Made by a program: the position numbers and the translations under genes. This document shows positions 42,725 through 51,602 of a stretch of DNA of 64,000 nucleotides, in pieces. Positions within the stretch are counted from its first letter, which is position 1. Each line of letters starts with the position of its first letter. The stretch comes from CAYQTL01 sp964420405 (GTDB taxonomy: Bacteria > Acidobacteriota > Thermoanaerobaculia > Thermoanaerobaculales > Sulfomarinibacteraceae), in NCBI GenBank assembly GCA_964420405.1, contig CAYQTL010000010.1:50706-114705 (forward strand), given 5' to 3'. The notes under the pieces are model-generated. The model had not been told where the DNA came from. It was given only the letters and a program-made list of their open reading frames with translations, and made no database searches.

Positions 42725-43390
42725 TCAGCCCAGGATGAACTCGGCGAACTCGTCGACGGTGTCGAACACGGCGACGCAGCTGCGACGCATGAACTCCCGG
42801 ATCGCGGCGATGTCGTGGGCCCAGCCGGCGGCGGCGGCGTCCACTCCGGCCGCGGTCGCCATGTCGATGCCCGGCTTGAGGTCGTCGAGCACGAGCGCGT
42901 CGCGGGGCTCGATCCCGAGCCTGCGCAGGGCCTCCACCACCGGGTATGGGTTGGGCTTGCGCCGCTCGGGTCCCAGGTCCCAGCCGAACACCAGGTCCGG
43001 CACGACGCCGAGTCCGTCGGAGGCGGCGCGGTAGTGGGCCCGGATGACCTCCTCCTCCGAGTGCGACACCACCACGATGGAGCCGCCGCGTTCGCGGAAC
43101 GCGGCCAGCGCCTGGAGGAAGCCCGGGAAGAACTCGGGGGTGATGGTGGAGGTGTGCTCGCGCCAGATCCGGTGCTCGACCTCCATCTCCTCGTCCGAGA
43201 AGCCGAGCTCGTCCACCAGGAACGACACGATTCCGGGGTGGAAGTTCTTGGCGTACCACGTCTCGAGGTCGACCGGCGGTTGGCCTGGCCGGAGCATCTC
43301 CATCGACCGCCGATGCGCCGGGTAATGGACCTTCGGCGTGCCGTCGACGGCTGTGTCGTCGTGGTCGATGATCAGGCACCGGTACCGCAT
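42725..43390 (-). CDS. HAD-superfamily hydrolase
   Basis: A 221-residue cytoplasmic phosphatase-like protein. Motif I is IDHDDTAVD, with nucleophile and general-acid Asp near 9-11. Motif II Ser is in VVVSHSEE, motif III Lys is in ERRKPNPYP and motif IV in VLDDLKPGIDMA. A helical cap occupies about 25-85. It resembles phosphoglycolate phosphatase-like members, but the substrate cannot be named. It is followed on the minus strand by nothing close and begins 62 bp after the LpxR-like gene end, so it may be cotranscribed with that gene. Confidence 0.85.
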   Translation of the reverse strand: MRYRCLIIDHDDTAVDGTPKVHYPAHRRSMEMLRPGQPPVDLETWYAKNFHPGIVSFLVDELGFSDEEMEVEHRIWREHTSTITPEFFPGFLQALAAFRERGGSIVVVSHSEEEVIRAHYRAASDGLGVVPDLVFGWDLGPERRKPNPYPVVEALRRLGIEPRDALVLDDLKPGIDMATAAGVDAAAAGWAHDIAAIREFMRRSCVAVFDTVDEFAEFILG

Positions 43391-43452
43391 GGCCGGCAGA
43401 TGATAGCGGGTCCCTCGACCGACCGGTGCGACCGGCGGCGGCTGCCGGCCTT

Positions 43453-44514
43453 TCAGAACCGGTAGCCGAAGGTCAGGTTCGCCCACTCCAGGCTCGTGCC
43501 GGTCCGGGTCTCGATGACGTCTTCGTGGTAGAAGAAGTAGTTCAATCGGAACGACAGCCGGTTCCGGCGAAGGTCGATCCCGGACACGACCTGGAACACC
43601 GTGTGGTCGTAGGGCACGCCGGGGTGGAAGCGGCCGTCGGCGGTCTCCCCTCCCTCGAGCGACGCCGCTTCGGCGAGGTAGACGTACCTGGGGACGATCG
43701 AGAAGCCGATCTCCCACGCCCCCGCCCGGCCGGCCGGGGTCGGCTCGAGCACGACACCCCTGCCGGCCGGATCGGGAACCACCGCGAAGCCCTGCGGCAG
43801 CGACCACCCGAACCGCAGCTCGAGGGACGCCTCCGCGATGGTGAAGAACGTCCCCACACCGGCCTGGCCGCCGACCGCGAGGTCGGCCCCGAACCTGCCG
43901 GCGACGCCGACGCCGTCCGACGCCAGCAGCTTGCGCCTGAGCGCGTAGTTCACGTTGAGGAGCAGCTCGTCGTCGAGCTGGGTCCCCCACCCGCGCGGTG
44001 TGACTCTGAGGCCGAGGTCGCGGTGGACGAAGGTCTGGATCTCGTCGGCCTGGGAGCAGGGACCCATGCAGCCCAGGTAGAGCTGCACCGCGTTGAGGCG
44101 CCGTTCGTCGACGGACATCCAGGTTCCGTGCACCCCGAGGGCGCCCGCCCAGGGAACGTCGTCGAGCTGCAGCCCGGGATCGCGAATGTCCTCCGGCGTC
44201 TGCATGATCTGGGACAGACCCCAGGCGGTCCCGACCCTCCGGCCCCCCGCGCCGGCGTCTCCGAGCCCGGGGACCACCCGCCCCACGAGCCGCGACAGCG
44301 CGGACAGCTCCGAGTCGCGCCACGTGTCCCACAGGCGGGAGTGCCGTTCGAGCGACCATCCCGCGGTGTACCCGTCATCCGCGTTGGAGAGGATGTCGTT
44401 GTCGAACGAGATCCGCCAGAGCACCCTGTCCGACGCCGGCTCCTGGGCGACCGCGACCGCGGCCGCCAGCACGACCGGGACGAGGCCCAGAGCCAGTGTG
44501 TCGAGTCTGCCCAC
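43453..44514 (-). CDS. LpxR-like outer-membrane lipid A deacylase (DUF2219)
   Basis: A 353-residue outer-membrane barrel. Signal peptide to about Ala 23; mature N-terminus WRISFDNDILSNADDGYTAG, matching the N-D-x-x..D-x-x-Y-T/N-x-G pattern of LpxR. Alternating amphipathic strands lead to a C-terminal FGYRF with terminal Phe. LpxR removes the 3'-acyloxyacyl group of lipid A. The catalytic His expected in the family could be in WSLERHSRLWD. GTG is chosen since GGGGAGG lies four bases upstream. It is divergent from speD across 418 bp. Family is likely; enzymatic activity is inferred. Confidence 0.8.
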   Translation of the reverse strand: MGRLDTLALGLVPVVLAAAVAVAQEPASDRVLWRISFDNDILSNADDGYTAGWSLERHSRLWDTWRDSELSALSRLVGRVVPGLGDAGAGGRRVGTAWGLSQIMQTPEDIRDPGLQLDDVPWAGALGVHGTWMSVDERRLNAVQLYLGCMGPCSQADEIQTFVHRDLGLRVTPRGWGTQLDDELLLNVNYALRRKLLASDGVGVAGRFGADLAVGGQAGVGTFFTIAEASLELRFGWSLPQGFAVVPDPAGRGVVLEPTPAGRAGAWEIGFSIVPRYVYLAEAASLEGGETADGRFHPGVPYDHTVFQVVSGIDLRRNRLSFRLNYFFYHEDVIETRTGTSLEWANLTFGYRF

Positions 44515-44932
44515 GTGTCCTCCCCTCGGGTGATGACCCTCGCTCCGTTCCTTGGAGCGCCGGTCCGACGGGTCCATCCTGCCGGAGCGCTTCCCGGCTG
44601 ACCCTCGGGAGGCCCCCGAAGATCGGATCGGCCCCCTCCCCCGTCGTGTGCGCGGCTCCACTGCCGTCATGGCCCTGATGGAGCGCGGACTCGTCACCCG
44701 GCGACGTTCGCTTCCGCCGCGCGGCGATTCTCCGCTCCTCCCACCGGCCCGGAGGTCGCGGCCGCCATCCGGTCGCGGCTCGCCGCCGTCGGAATCTCGG
44801 TGCTGCGCTGGGCCGGGCCCGCTCCCGGAGCGACCGAGCTGGCAGACCCGTCCCTGCTCCTCGCGTCGGGGGAGGCGGCCGTACCTCGTTGACCCGCCGC
44901 GGCCGGTCCGCCTACCATGGGCGAACCGGGCC
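44515..44932. other. Divergent spacer with a coding-like remnant
   Basis: No complete gene is seen. In one plus frame about 44740-44892 reads GPEVAAAIRSRLAAVGISVL followed by RWAGPAPGATELADPS and a stop. This looks like protein but lacks a proper start, and may be a relic or an undetected N-terminally extended gene. I looked for a SAM-type riboswitch before speD and saw none. Confidence 0.35.
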
Positions 44933-45304
44933 ATGCAGCCGACAGGCGTCCACCTTCTCGTCGACCTCTGGGGTGTAGCGGCGGTCGAGCGCGACCATCT
45001 GGAGCACGCGCTGGCGGAGGCCTGCACCGACGGAGGCGCGACCGTGGTGGGCACCCGGTTCCACCACTTCACGCCCGACGGCGTCACCGGTGTGGTCCTC
45101 CTCGCCGAGAGCCACGTCGCGATCCACACCTGGCCGGAGCACGGCTACGCTGCGGTCGACGTCTTCACCTGCGGCAGCGGCGCGGTCGCCGAGGCCGTGC
45201 TGGAGGGGATCGTGCGGCGCCTGGAGCCGGGTCGGGTCGAGACCCGCCGCGTCGTCCGCGGCGCGGCGGTGACCCCGCTCCCGGACGCCGGCGGAGAGGA
45301 CTGA
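44933..45304 (+). CDS. speD: S-adenosylmethionine decarboxylase proenzyme
   Basis: A 123-residue bacterial class-1B AdoMetDC. It self-cleaves to create the pyruvoyl cofactor at Ser in LLAESHVAIHTWPEHGYAAV; the ES-H step and the downstream Cys in VFTCGSG are the family hallmarks. It supplies decarboxylated AdoMet, the aminopropyl donor for spermidine synthesis. The donor user is likely the membrane-embedded aminopropyltransferase encoded 2.6 kb downstream. Next gene starts 3 bp after the stop, so it heads an operon with the DUF4178-like genes. The start codon has no strong ribosome site. Confidence 0.95.
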   Translation: MQPTGVHLLVDLWGVAAVERDHLEHALAEACTDGGATVVGTRFHHFTPDGVTGVVLLAESHVAIHTWPEHGYAAVDVFTCGSGAVAEAVLEGIVRRLEPGRVETRRVVRGAAVTPLPDAGGED

Positions 45305-45307
45305 CCG

Positions 45308-45937
45308 GTGGCCGCCCGCACCGTCACCTGTCCCTCCTGCGCGGCGCCCCACGACGTCCACAACCCCGGCATCCTCCGCTTCGCCTGTCCGTTCTGCGGC
45401 AGCGTCGTCGCCTGGGACCAGGAGCGGGTCCGTCTGGCCGGCCGCCAGAGCGTGCTGTCGGAGGGGTTCACGCGGCTGTACACGGGTGCCGCCGGGTCGC
45501 TGCACCGCCAGCGGTTCGTGGTCCTCGGTCGGGCGCGCTACCGCTTCGAGCGGGGCACGTGGGACGAGTGGTACGTCGAGATGGAGGGCGGCGCGATCCG
45601 CTGGCTGACCGAGGACAACCACGAGCTCGCTGTGGAGACGGAGGCCGAGGGGGAGACGGTGCCACCGCGGGCCGGCCTCCGCCCCGGGGCACGTCTGCAG
45701 CTGCGCTCCACCCCGTTCGTGATCGAGGAGATCGGCGAGGCCGAGTGCGTCGGGCTCGAGGGCGACCTGCCCCGGGAGGTGGAGGTCGGGGAGCGCTACA
45801 CCTACGCCGACGGATCCAGCCCCGACGGCCGCTACAGCCTCGGGATCGAGTACGACGATGAGCCGCCGACCGTGTTCGTCGGGCGTTGGCTGAAGCGCAA
45901 CGAGCTGCAGCTCGACGACGAGGGGACCGACTGGTGA
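45308..45937 (+). CDS. Zinc-ribbon DUF4178-like protein (short)
   Basis: A 209-residue soluble protein. A zinc ribbon at residues 7-32 has CPSC and CPFC pairs. After it comes a beta-rich DUF4178-like domain: VVLGRARYRFERGTWDEWYV, WLTEDNHELAVE, TPFVIEEIGEAECVGLEGDL. DUF4178 proteins recur beside DUF350 and polyamine genes; their biochemical role is unknown. GTG start, 3 bp after speD. Its stop overlaps the next gene by 4 nt, and the two share the same domain plan, so they probably form a heteromer at the membrane. Confidence 0.82.
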   Translation: MAARTVTCPSCAAPHDVHNPGILRFACPFCGSVVAWDQERVRLAGRQSVLSEGFTRLYTGAAGSLHRQRFVVLGRARYRFERGTWDEWYVEMEGGAIRWLTEDNHELAVETEAEGETVPPRAGLRPGARLQLRSTPFVIEEIGEAECVGLEGDLPREVEVGERYTYADGSSPDGRYSLGIEYDDEPPTVFVGRWLKRNELQLDDEGTDW

Positions 45938-47247
45938 GCGCGGCGGGCCGCTTCGCCCCCGGCGCCGGACGTCCGCGTCCCCCCCACCGGCCGCGAACCG
46001 TCGGCTGCCCCAGCTGCGGCGACACCGTCTCGCTGCAGGACGAGCGCGCCGAGCTGGTGGTGTGCCGGTCCTGCGGCTCCCACCTCGAGCTGACCGAGGA
46101 CGAGCTGAAGATCATCGGCGCGGGAGCGGAGCGCGCCTGGCGGTTCGACCTCGACCTCGGCGACAGCTTCCGCCACCGCGGGCTGCGCTACGAGGTGGTG
46201 GCGCGGATGGCGTACGTGGAGGAGCCCGACGATCCACCCACCCGCCAGTACCTGCTCTACCATCCCGCCCACGGCTCCATGTGGCTTTCCGAGTACCAGG
46301 GCAACTGGGACCTGTCGGAGCCCACCCACGTGATGCCGAAGCGGGGCCCGTTCGCCCTGCTCAAGGGGGACGACCTCCAGACCCACGACGGGGGCCGGTG
46401 GGTCGCGGTCGAGAGCGGCGTCACCCGCCTCGCCTACGTCGACGGCGCACTGCCGTGGATGGCGAAGGTGGGCGACGTGACCCACTACGCGGAGCTCGTC
46501 GCCGCCGACGGCTCCGGCGAGCTGTACGAGGTGGAGGCCTCCGGCGACGAGGTCGAGCACGGCCGCGGACGCCGGCTCCCGGTCGAGGCGGTGCGCGCCG
46601 CCACCGGGCGCCGCGACCTGCCGGACCCGGTGGTGCCGAGCGAGGACATCGTCGGCCGCCGGCGGATGTTCCGCCGGATGCTCGCCATCGCGGCCGCCGC
46701 CCTGGTGCTCAACCTGCTGATGCTCCTGTGGGCCGGGGCCCGGGGCCACGAGGTCCTGACCGAGCAGGTGGACGCCGCCGCGCTTTCGGGCGAGGTGATA
46801 ACCGCTCCGTTCGAGATCTCGAAGGCCGGCGAGGCCGTCAGGATCGAGCTCCGCAGCCCCCGCCTCGACAACGCCTGGATGGCGGTGGACGTGGCGGTGG
46901 TGCGGGGCGAGGACGCGGTGATCCACGTCGACGACGCCGACATCTCCTACTACCACGGGGTGGACGGCGGCGAGACGTGGTCCGAGGGCAGCCGCAGCGA
47001 GGTGCTCTACCTGCGGGTCCCCGAGCCCGGTCCGCACCGCCTGCTGCTGCACGCCGTCAGCGCCGAAGGTGAGACGCCGACCGCCGACGGCGCGCGGCAC
47101 GACCTGCAGGTGCGCGTCACCGCCGGTGCGGCGCGCCCGCTCTTCCCCGGGCTCGTCGCCGGGCTCAGCGCGGTCTGCCTGATCGCGCTCGGGGCCGGCT
47201 ACCAGAAGTGGCGCTCGGGCGGAGACGACGACGAGGAGGACGACTGA
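45934..47247 (+). CDS. Zinc-ribbon DUF4178 membrane protein (long)
   Basis: A 437-residue inner-membrane protein. Zinc ribbon CPSC...CRSC at about 25-50; a DUF4178-like domain about 65-210 (GDSFRHRGLRYEVVARMAYV, HPAHGSMWLSEYQGNWDLSE); a TM near 250-270 (MLAIAAAALVLNLLMLLW); an extracytoplasmic beta-sandwich of about 140 residues; a second TM near 412-430; and an acidic DDDEEDD tail. It overlaps both neighbours (4 nt and 1 nt), so translation is coupled through the cluster. It likely bridges cytosolic polyamine chemistry and the envelope; the exact function is not known. Confidence 0.82.
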   Translation: MSAAGRFAPGAGRPRPPHRPRTVGCPSCGDTVSLQDERAELVVCRSCGSHLELTEDELKIIGAGAERAWRFDLDLGDSFRHRGLRYEVVARMAYVEEPDDPPTRQYLLYHPAHGSMWLSEYQGNWDLSEPTHVMPKRGPFALLKGDDLQTHDGGRWVAVESGVTRLAYVDGALPWMAKVGDVTHYAELVAADGSGELYEVEASGDEVEHGRGRRLPVEAVRAATGRRDLPDPVVPSEDIVGRRRMFRRMLAIAAAALVLNLLMLLWAGARGHEVLTEQVDAAALSGEVITAPFEISKAGEAVRIELRSPRLDNAWMAVDVAVVRGEDAVIHVDDADISYYHGVDGGETWSEGSRSEVLYLRVPEPGPHRLLLHAVSAEGETPTADGARHDLQVRVTAGAARPLFPGLVAGLSAVCLIALGAGYQKWRSGGDDDEEDD

Positions 47248-47453
47248 TGAAGACCGCCACCGCCCTGGTCGCGGCGCTGCTCGCCGGAGGGACACTCCTC
47301 GCCGGCGCAGCGACCTTCGCCCATCTCGGGATGGCCCGGGCCGATCAGCCCACCGGCGTGAGCCTGCGCCAGGAGAGCCAGCGGGCGCGCGGGGTCGGGT
47401 TTTTCCCCGCCTACCGGAGCCACCGTGGCGGCGGCCTCCGCGGCGGCAAGTGA
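47247..47453 (+). CDS. Small exported or anchored peptide in the polyamine cluster
   Basis: A 68-residue protein. An N-terminal signal or TM helix (ATALVAALLAGGTLLAGAATF) is followed by a short basic tail rich in Arg and Gly (RSHRGGGLRGGK). The ATG shares its A with the previous TGA, so it is translated with that gene. It resembles the small YjfM-like members of DUF350 clusters only in position and size, not clearly in sequence. A substrate or partner of the membrane complex is a plausible guess. Confidence 0.65.
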   Translation: MKTATALVAALLAGGTLLAGAATFAHLGMARADQPTGVSLRQESQRARGVGFFPAYRSHRGGGLRGGK

Positions 47454-47468
47454 GGGAGGAGGACAGCG

Positions 47469-47687
47469 GTGTTCGACCAGGCCCATCTGACCGTGTTCCT
47501 GTGGTCGATCGTCTACGCCGTGCTCGGGATCGTGATCTTCAGCCTGGCGTTCTGGCTGGTCACCGTCGTGACCCCGTTCTCGGTCCGCAAGGAGATCGAG
47601 GAGGATCAGAACGTGGCCCTCGGGGTCATCATCGGCGCCGTCATCCTCGGCATCGCCTTCATCATCGGCTCCGCCATCACGGGGTAG
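47469..47687 (+). CDS. DUF350 membrane protein
   Basis: A 72-residue protein of two TM helices (about 10-32 and 48-70) with the DUF350 pattern: FSVRKEIEEDQNVALGVIIG, AVILGIAFIIGSAI. The charged linker between helices (RKEIEEDQN) is the family hallmark. The E. coli relative is YjfL, encoded beside polyamine-conjugating YjfC. A good GGGAGGAGG precedes the GTG. A 259-bp gap without a recognised gene follows before the aminopropyltransferase. Confidence 0.87.
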   Translation: MFDQAHLTVFLWSIVYAVLGIVIFSLAFWLVTVVTPFSVRKEIEEDQNVALGVIIGAVILGIAFIIGSAITG

Positions 47688-47946
47688 GGAGAGCCCACCG
47701 GGGGACGCCCGGGTCTGCCGTCCGTCCCTCCCATCCCTTTTCCGACGACGCGAGACGAGACGAGGACACCTGCCCGTGTCGGCGGGAGCGCCTCCGCAGT
47801 GGTGTGGAAGTGCACCTGCACGGTGCCCCGCACGGAAGATGGGTCCGCGATCGGGCCCGGTGCGTTCCCGGAGTCGGGCGGGGGATCGCGTCCCGGCACG
47901 GGATCAGGCGTCACGCCGCACGAGGGCGACCGGTAGAATCCGTGCG

Positions 47947-49503
47947 GTGACGACGGCAGACGACGACGACGTCCTCACACGCCGCGGCGCGCAGGTGGTG
48001 CTGCTGGTCTCGGTGTTCGCGATCGCGACGTGCGGCCTGGCCTACGAGCTGGTGGCCGGCGCGGTCTCGACCTACCTGCTCGGCGACGCCGTCACCCAGT
48101 ACTCGCTGGTGATCGGCGTCTTCCTGGCAGCCATGGGTCTCGGGTCGTGGCTCGCCAAGCTCATCCGCCGCCGGCTGCTGGCGGCGTTCGTCGAGATCCA
48201 GATCTGGATCGGGCTCGTCGGCGGGACCAGCTCGATCGCGATGTTCGCGGTCAACGCCTTCGCCGAGCCGTGGTTCGGACCATTCTTCTACACCCTCTGC
48301 GCCGCCATCGGGACCCTGGTCGGGCTCGAGATCCCGCTGCTCGTGCGGGTGCTGCGCGGCGCCCACGGCTTCAGCGGCGCGGTCAGCAACGTCCTCGCCC
48401 TCGACTACCTCGGCGCCCTCGCCACGTCGCTGCTGTTCCCCTTCGTGGCGCTGCCGCTGCTCGGCCTGAGCCGGGCGTCGGTCGCGTTCGGGATCATGAA
48501 CCTGGCGGTGGCCGCCGTCGGCCTGGCGCTGCTCGACCCTCCCCGCCTGGGACGGGCGCTCCGCCTGGCCGCCGCCGCGGTGGTGCTGGTCGCGGGCTTC
48601 GCCGGCTCCGGCCGGCTGGTGGGCTTCCTCGAGGACCTGCTGTACCAGGACGACGTCGTGCTCGTGGAGCAGACCCGGTACCAGCGCATCGTGGTCACCC
48701 GCTGGCGCGACGACGTGCGCCTGTACCTGGACGGGCACCTCCAGTTCTCCTCGATCGACGAGGCCCGCTACCACGAGGTGCTGGTGCACCCCGCCATGGC
48801 CGCCGCCGGCGACCGCCGCCAGATCCTGATCCTCGGCGGGGGTGACGGCCTCGCCGCCCGCGAGGTTCTCAAGCACCCGCGCGTCGGGTCCGTCCGGCTG
48901 GTCGACATCGACCCCGCCATGACGGAGCTGGCGCGACGCCGGCCGCTGCTCGCGCGGCTGAACGAGGGCGCCCTCGACGATCCCCGGGTCGAGATCGTCC
49001 ACCGCGACGCGTTCGAGTTCCTCGAGCAGGACCGCTCGTTCTACGACGTCGTGGTGGCCGACCTCCCCGACCCGAGCTCCCCGGCCCTCTCGCGGCTCTA
49101 CTCCCGCGAGCTGTACGCCCTTCTCGCCCGCCGCCTGACGGACACCGGCGTCATGGTGACCCAGGCGACCTCGCCGTTCTTCGCCCGGGAGGCGTTCTCG
49201 ACCATCGTCGCCACCGTCGCCGGAGCAGTCGGCGCCGAGGGCGGAGGCCCGCTGCAGCCGGTCCCCTTCCACGTCCACGTGCCCTCATTCGGCGAGTGGG
49301 GCTTCGTCCTCGCCGCCCGCCACCGGGTCGACCCCGCGGCGTTGCGGGTCCCCGTGCCGACCCGGTACCTCACGGACGACCTGCTCCCCGGCCTGTTCGT
49401 GTTCGGCAGGGACGAGCGCCCGCTCCCGGCGGACGTCAACCGCCTCGACCGGCCGATCCTCGCGGCCCTGTACGAGCGCGGCTGGGGACGGTTCACCCAG
49501 TGA
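47947..49503 (+). CDS. Membrane-embedded polyamine aminopropyltransferase (spermidine synthase-like)
   Basis: A 518-residue protein. The N-terminal half has seven TM helices, starting CGLAYELVAGAVSTYLLGDA. The C-terminal half is a spermidine-synthase domain: the substrate segment YQRIVVTRW...LYLDGHLQFSSIDEARYHE, AdoMet loop ILGGGDGLAAREVLKHP, acidic VDIDPAM, and catalytic Asp in YDVVVADLPDP. It transfers aminopropyl from decarboxylated AdoMet, made by SpeD upstream, to putrescine or another amine at the membrane. The N-terminal GTG is preferred; there is no strong ribosome site. The next gene overlaps by 4 nt. Confidence 0.9.
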   Translation: MTTADDDDVLTRRGAQVVLLVSVFAIATCGLAYELVAGAVSTYLLGDAVTQYSLVIGVFLAAMGLGSWLAKLIRRRLLAAFVEIQIWIGLVGGTSSIAMFAVNAFAEPWFGPFFYTLCAAIGTLVGLEIPLLVRVLRGAHGFSGAVSNVLALDYLGALATSLLFPFVALPLLGLSRASVAFGIMNLAVAAVGLALLDPPRLGRALRLAAAAVVLVAGFAGSGRLVGFLEDLLYQDDVVLVEQTRYQRIVVTRWRDDVRLYLDGHLQFSSIDEARYHEVLVHPAMAAAGDRRQILILGGGDGLAAREVLKHPRVGSVRLVDIDPAMTELARRRPLLARLNEGALDDPRVEIVHRDAFEFLEQDRSFYDVVVADLPDPSSPALSRLYSRELYALLARRLTDTGVMVTQATSPFFAREAFSTIVATVAGAVGAEGGGPLQPVPFHVHVPSFGEWGFVLAARHRVDPAALRVPVPTRYLTDDLLPGLFVFGRDERPLPADVNRLDRPILAALYERGWGRFTQ

Positions 49504-51602
49504 CCCGTCCCACGGCAGGCCACACGGGGGGCCCCGGCCCAGCCATGAGACCGCGCCGGGCCCCAGCCAACTCCCTCACCGAGGTCGCCCAGCTCGCAGG
49601 CTCCGTCGCGCTGGCCGAGCTGGGACTCGTCGCGGTCGACTCCCCAGGCGGCCTGCTCGGGCCGAGCAACACGCTGACTCCGGGCGGGCTCGCGATCGGC
49701 ATGGCCCTCGCGGTGGCCGCCGCGGCGGTTGCCGTCGCTCGCGCCCGGGGGCAGGCCGGGGCCGGGTTCGTCGTGCCGCTGCTGTACGCGATGTCGATCG
49801 GTGTGTTCCTCCCGGCGGTGCCTGCGGACCCTGTTCTCGCAGGGCTGGTCGTCGGCTGGCTCCTCTACCGGCTGCTGCGGGAGCTGATTCCCGCTCGACC
49901 TGTTCGTCTCACAGTGCCGGTTGCGGAGCTCGACGAACGCCGCGACCTCTGGCTGGCCCGTCACGGGGCCGCGGTGCGCCACCTCTCATCGATGGCGGTC
50001 TTTCTCACCGTCCTCGCGGCCGGGTACGGCGTCGGCGACCGGCTGCCCGCATTCGTGGTTTGTCTTTCGATTCACGGTCTCGCGCTGGCATGGTCGCTTC
50101 GGCTCCTCGGGGCGGCCTGGCGCGCCGGTGCGCGCTGGCCCGCGGTGACTGCGGCGCTCGTGGCCGCTGCGGTGGCGACCGCCTTCCAGCCACCCCTCTG
50201 CCTGGCTCTGCTCGCATGCGCCCAGCTGCCGGTTCTCGTTGCCGCGGTACGCCGGGCGCCTGTGACGGAGGAGCTCGTGGGGTTCTTCCTCGAGCTCCCG
50301 GCCGCACTCGTGGCGGCCTCCTTCCTGCTCCTCATCGCGCTGGGGACGCTGCTGCTGAGCTTCCCCGCCGCCGCCTCGAGCGGCCAGCCCCTGCGCCCCG
50401 TGGACGCCCTGTTCACCGCCACCAGCGCCGCGTGCGTCACCGGGCTCGTGGTGGTGGACACCGGCACGGTGCTGTCGACCTTCGGCCAGATGGTCGTGCT
50501 GCTGCTGATCCAGGCGGGTGGTCTGTCGATCATGGTGCTCTCCACCTTCGCGGCGATGCTGCTCGGACAGCGACTCGGGATCCGCGGCGAGCTCGCCCTC
50601 GGCGAGGTCCTTGACCAGGACAGCAGTCGCTCCGCGCTACGGCTCGTGCGGTTCGTGGTGGTGGCCACGGCGGGCATCGAGACTCTCGGCGCCGCGGCGC
50701 TCGCCGCGGGCCGGGTGGCGGACGGCACGGCTCCCGCTGCGAGCCTCTGGTGGGGGCTGTTCCACTCGGTGTCGGCCTTCTGCAACGCCGGGTTCGCCCT
50801 GCAGGCGGACTCGCTCGCCGCAGCCGTGCAGCGGCCGTGGATTCTGCTCGTCGTGGCCACCCTCATCACCGCCGGAGGTCTCGGCTTCCCGGTCCTGCTC
50901 GCCGTCTGGTCCCGCGCGACCCGCCGGGGTCTGCGCCCGTTCGACCTCCACTCCCGCATCGTGCTGTGGTCGTCGATGACACTGGTCGCGGCCGGTGCCG
51001 TCTGGTTCGGCGTCGTCGAGGCCGGCCGTGCCCTCGCCGGCCTGGCTCCGCAGGACCTGGCCGTCAACGCGCTCTTCCAGAGCATCACCCTCCGGACCGC
51101 CGGCTTCAACTCGGTGGATCTCGCTGCGATGTCCCCGGCCACGCTGATGGTGATGATGGTGCTGATGTTCGTCGGTGCCTCACCCGGCGGCACCGGCGGC
51201 GGCATCAAGACCACCACTGCGGCGGTGCTGCTCGGCGCGGTGCCTGCGATCCTCCGGCGCCGCCAGCGCGTCGTGCTCGGCAGGCGAACTGTATCGCTGG
51301 AGACGGTCTTTCGGTCGGCGGCGATCGCCGTGATCGCAGTGATGGTCGTGGTGGCAGGCTCGGTGGCGCTTCTTGCCAGCCAGCCGTTGCCGTTCGAGGT
51401 GGTCCTGTTCGAGGCGGTGAGCGCGTTCGGCACCGTCGGGCTGTCGCTCGGCGCCACCCCACAGCTCGACAGCCTCGGCCGGGTCGTGGTCGTGCTGCTG
51501 ATGTTCGGCGGCCGGATCGGCCCCCTGACCCTCGCGCTCCTGCTCGCCAGGGGACGGCCCAGCAAAGTCCGCTATCCTGAGACTCGCATCATGGTGGGGT
51601 GA
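49500..51602 (+). CDS. ktrB: KtrB/TrkH-type potassium transporter subunit
   Basis: A potassium-translocating subunit of about 700 residues. The four pore-loop motifs are visible: SAACVTGLVVVDT, SAFCNAGFAL, TLRTAGFNSVDL and SAFGTVGLSLG, each supplying the selectivity Gly. SPGGTGGGIKTTT is the family loop. It carries about 200 extra N-terminal residues with six hydrophobic helices not found in standard KtrB (about 450). GTG 49500 overlaps the aminopropyltransferase stop; ATG 49545 is a possible shorter start. It pairs with the RCK gene right after (4-nt overlap). Polyamines are cations, so pairing with K+ transport may be meaningful. Confidence 0.9.
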   Translation: MTRPTAGHTGGPGPAMRPRRAPANSLTEVAQLAGSVALAELGLVAVDSPGGLLGPSNTLTPGGLAIGMALAVAAAAVAVARARGQAGAGFVVPLLYAMSIGVFLPAVPADPVLAGLVVGWLLYRLLRELIPARPVRLTVPVAELDERRDLWLARHGAAVRHLSSMAVFLTVLAAGYGVGDRLPAFVVCLSIHGLALAWSLRLLGAAWRAGARWPAVTAALVAAAVATAFQPPLCLALLACAQLPVLVAAVRRAPVTEELVGFFLELPAALVAASFLLLIALGTLLLSFPAAASSGQPLRPVDALFTATSAACVTGLVVVDTGTVLSTFGQMVVLLLIQAGGLSIMVLSTFAAMLLGQRLGIRGELALGEVLDQDSSRSALRLVRFVVVATAGIETLGAAALAAGRVADGTAPAASLWWGLFHSVSAFCNAGFALQADSLAAAVQRPWILLVVATLITAGGLGFPVLLAVWSRATRRGLRPFDLHSRIVLWSSMTLVAAGAVWFGVVEAGRALAGLAPQDLAVNALFQSITLRTAGFNSVDLAAMSPATLMVMMVLMFVGASPGGTGGGIKTTTAAVLLGAVPAILRRRQRVVLGRRTVSLETVFRSAAIAVIAVMVVVAGSVALLASQPLPFEVVLFEAVSAFGTVGLSLGATPQLDSLGRVVVVLLMFGGRIGPLTLALLLARGRPSKVRYPETRIMVG

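Noticed and set aside
44515..44932. SAM riboswitch before speD
   Set aside because: No SAM-I, SAM-II or SAM-IV core sequence was found in the spacer.
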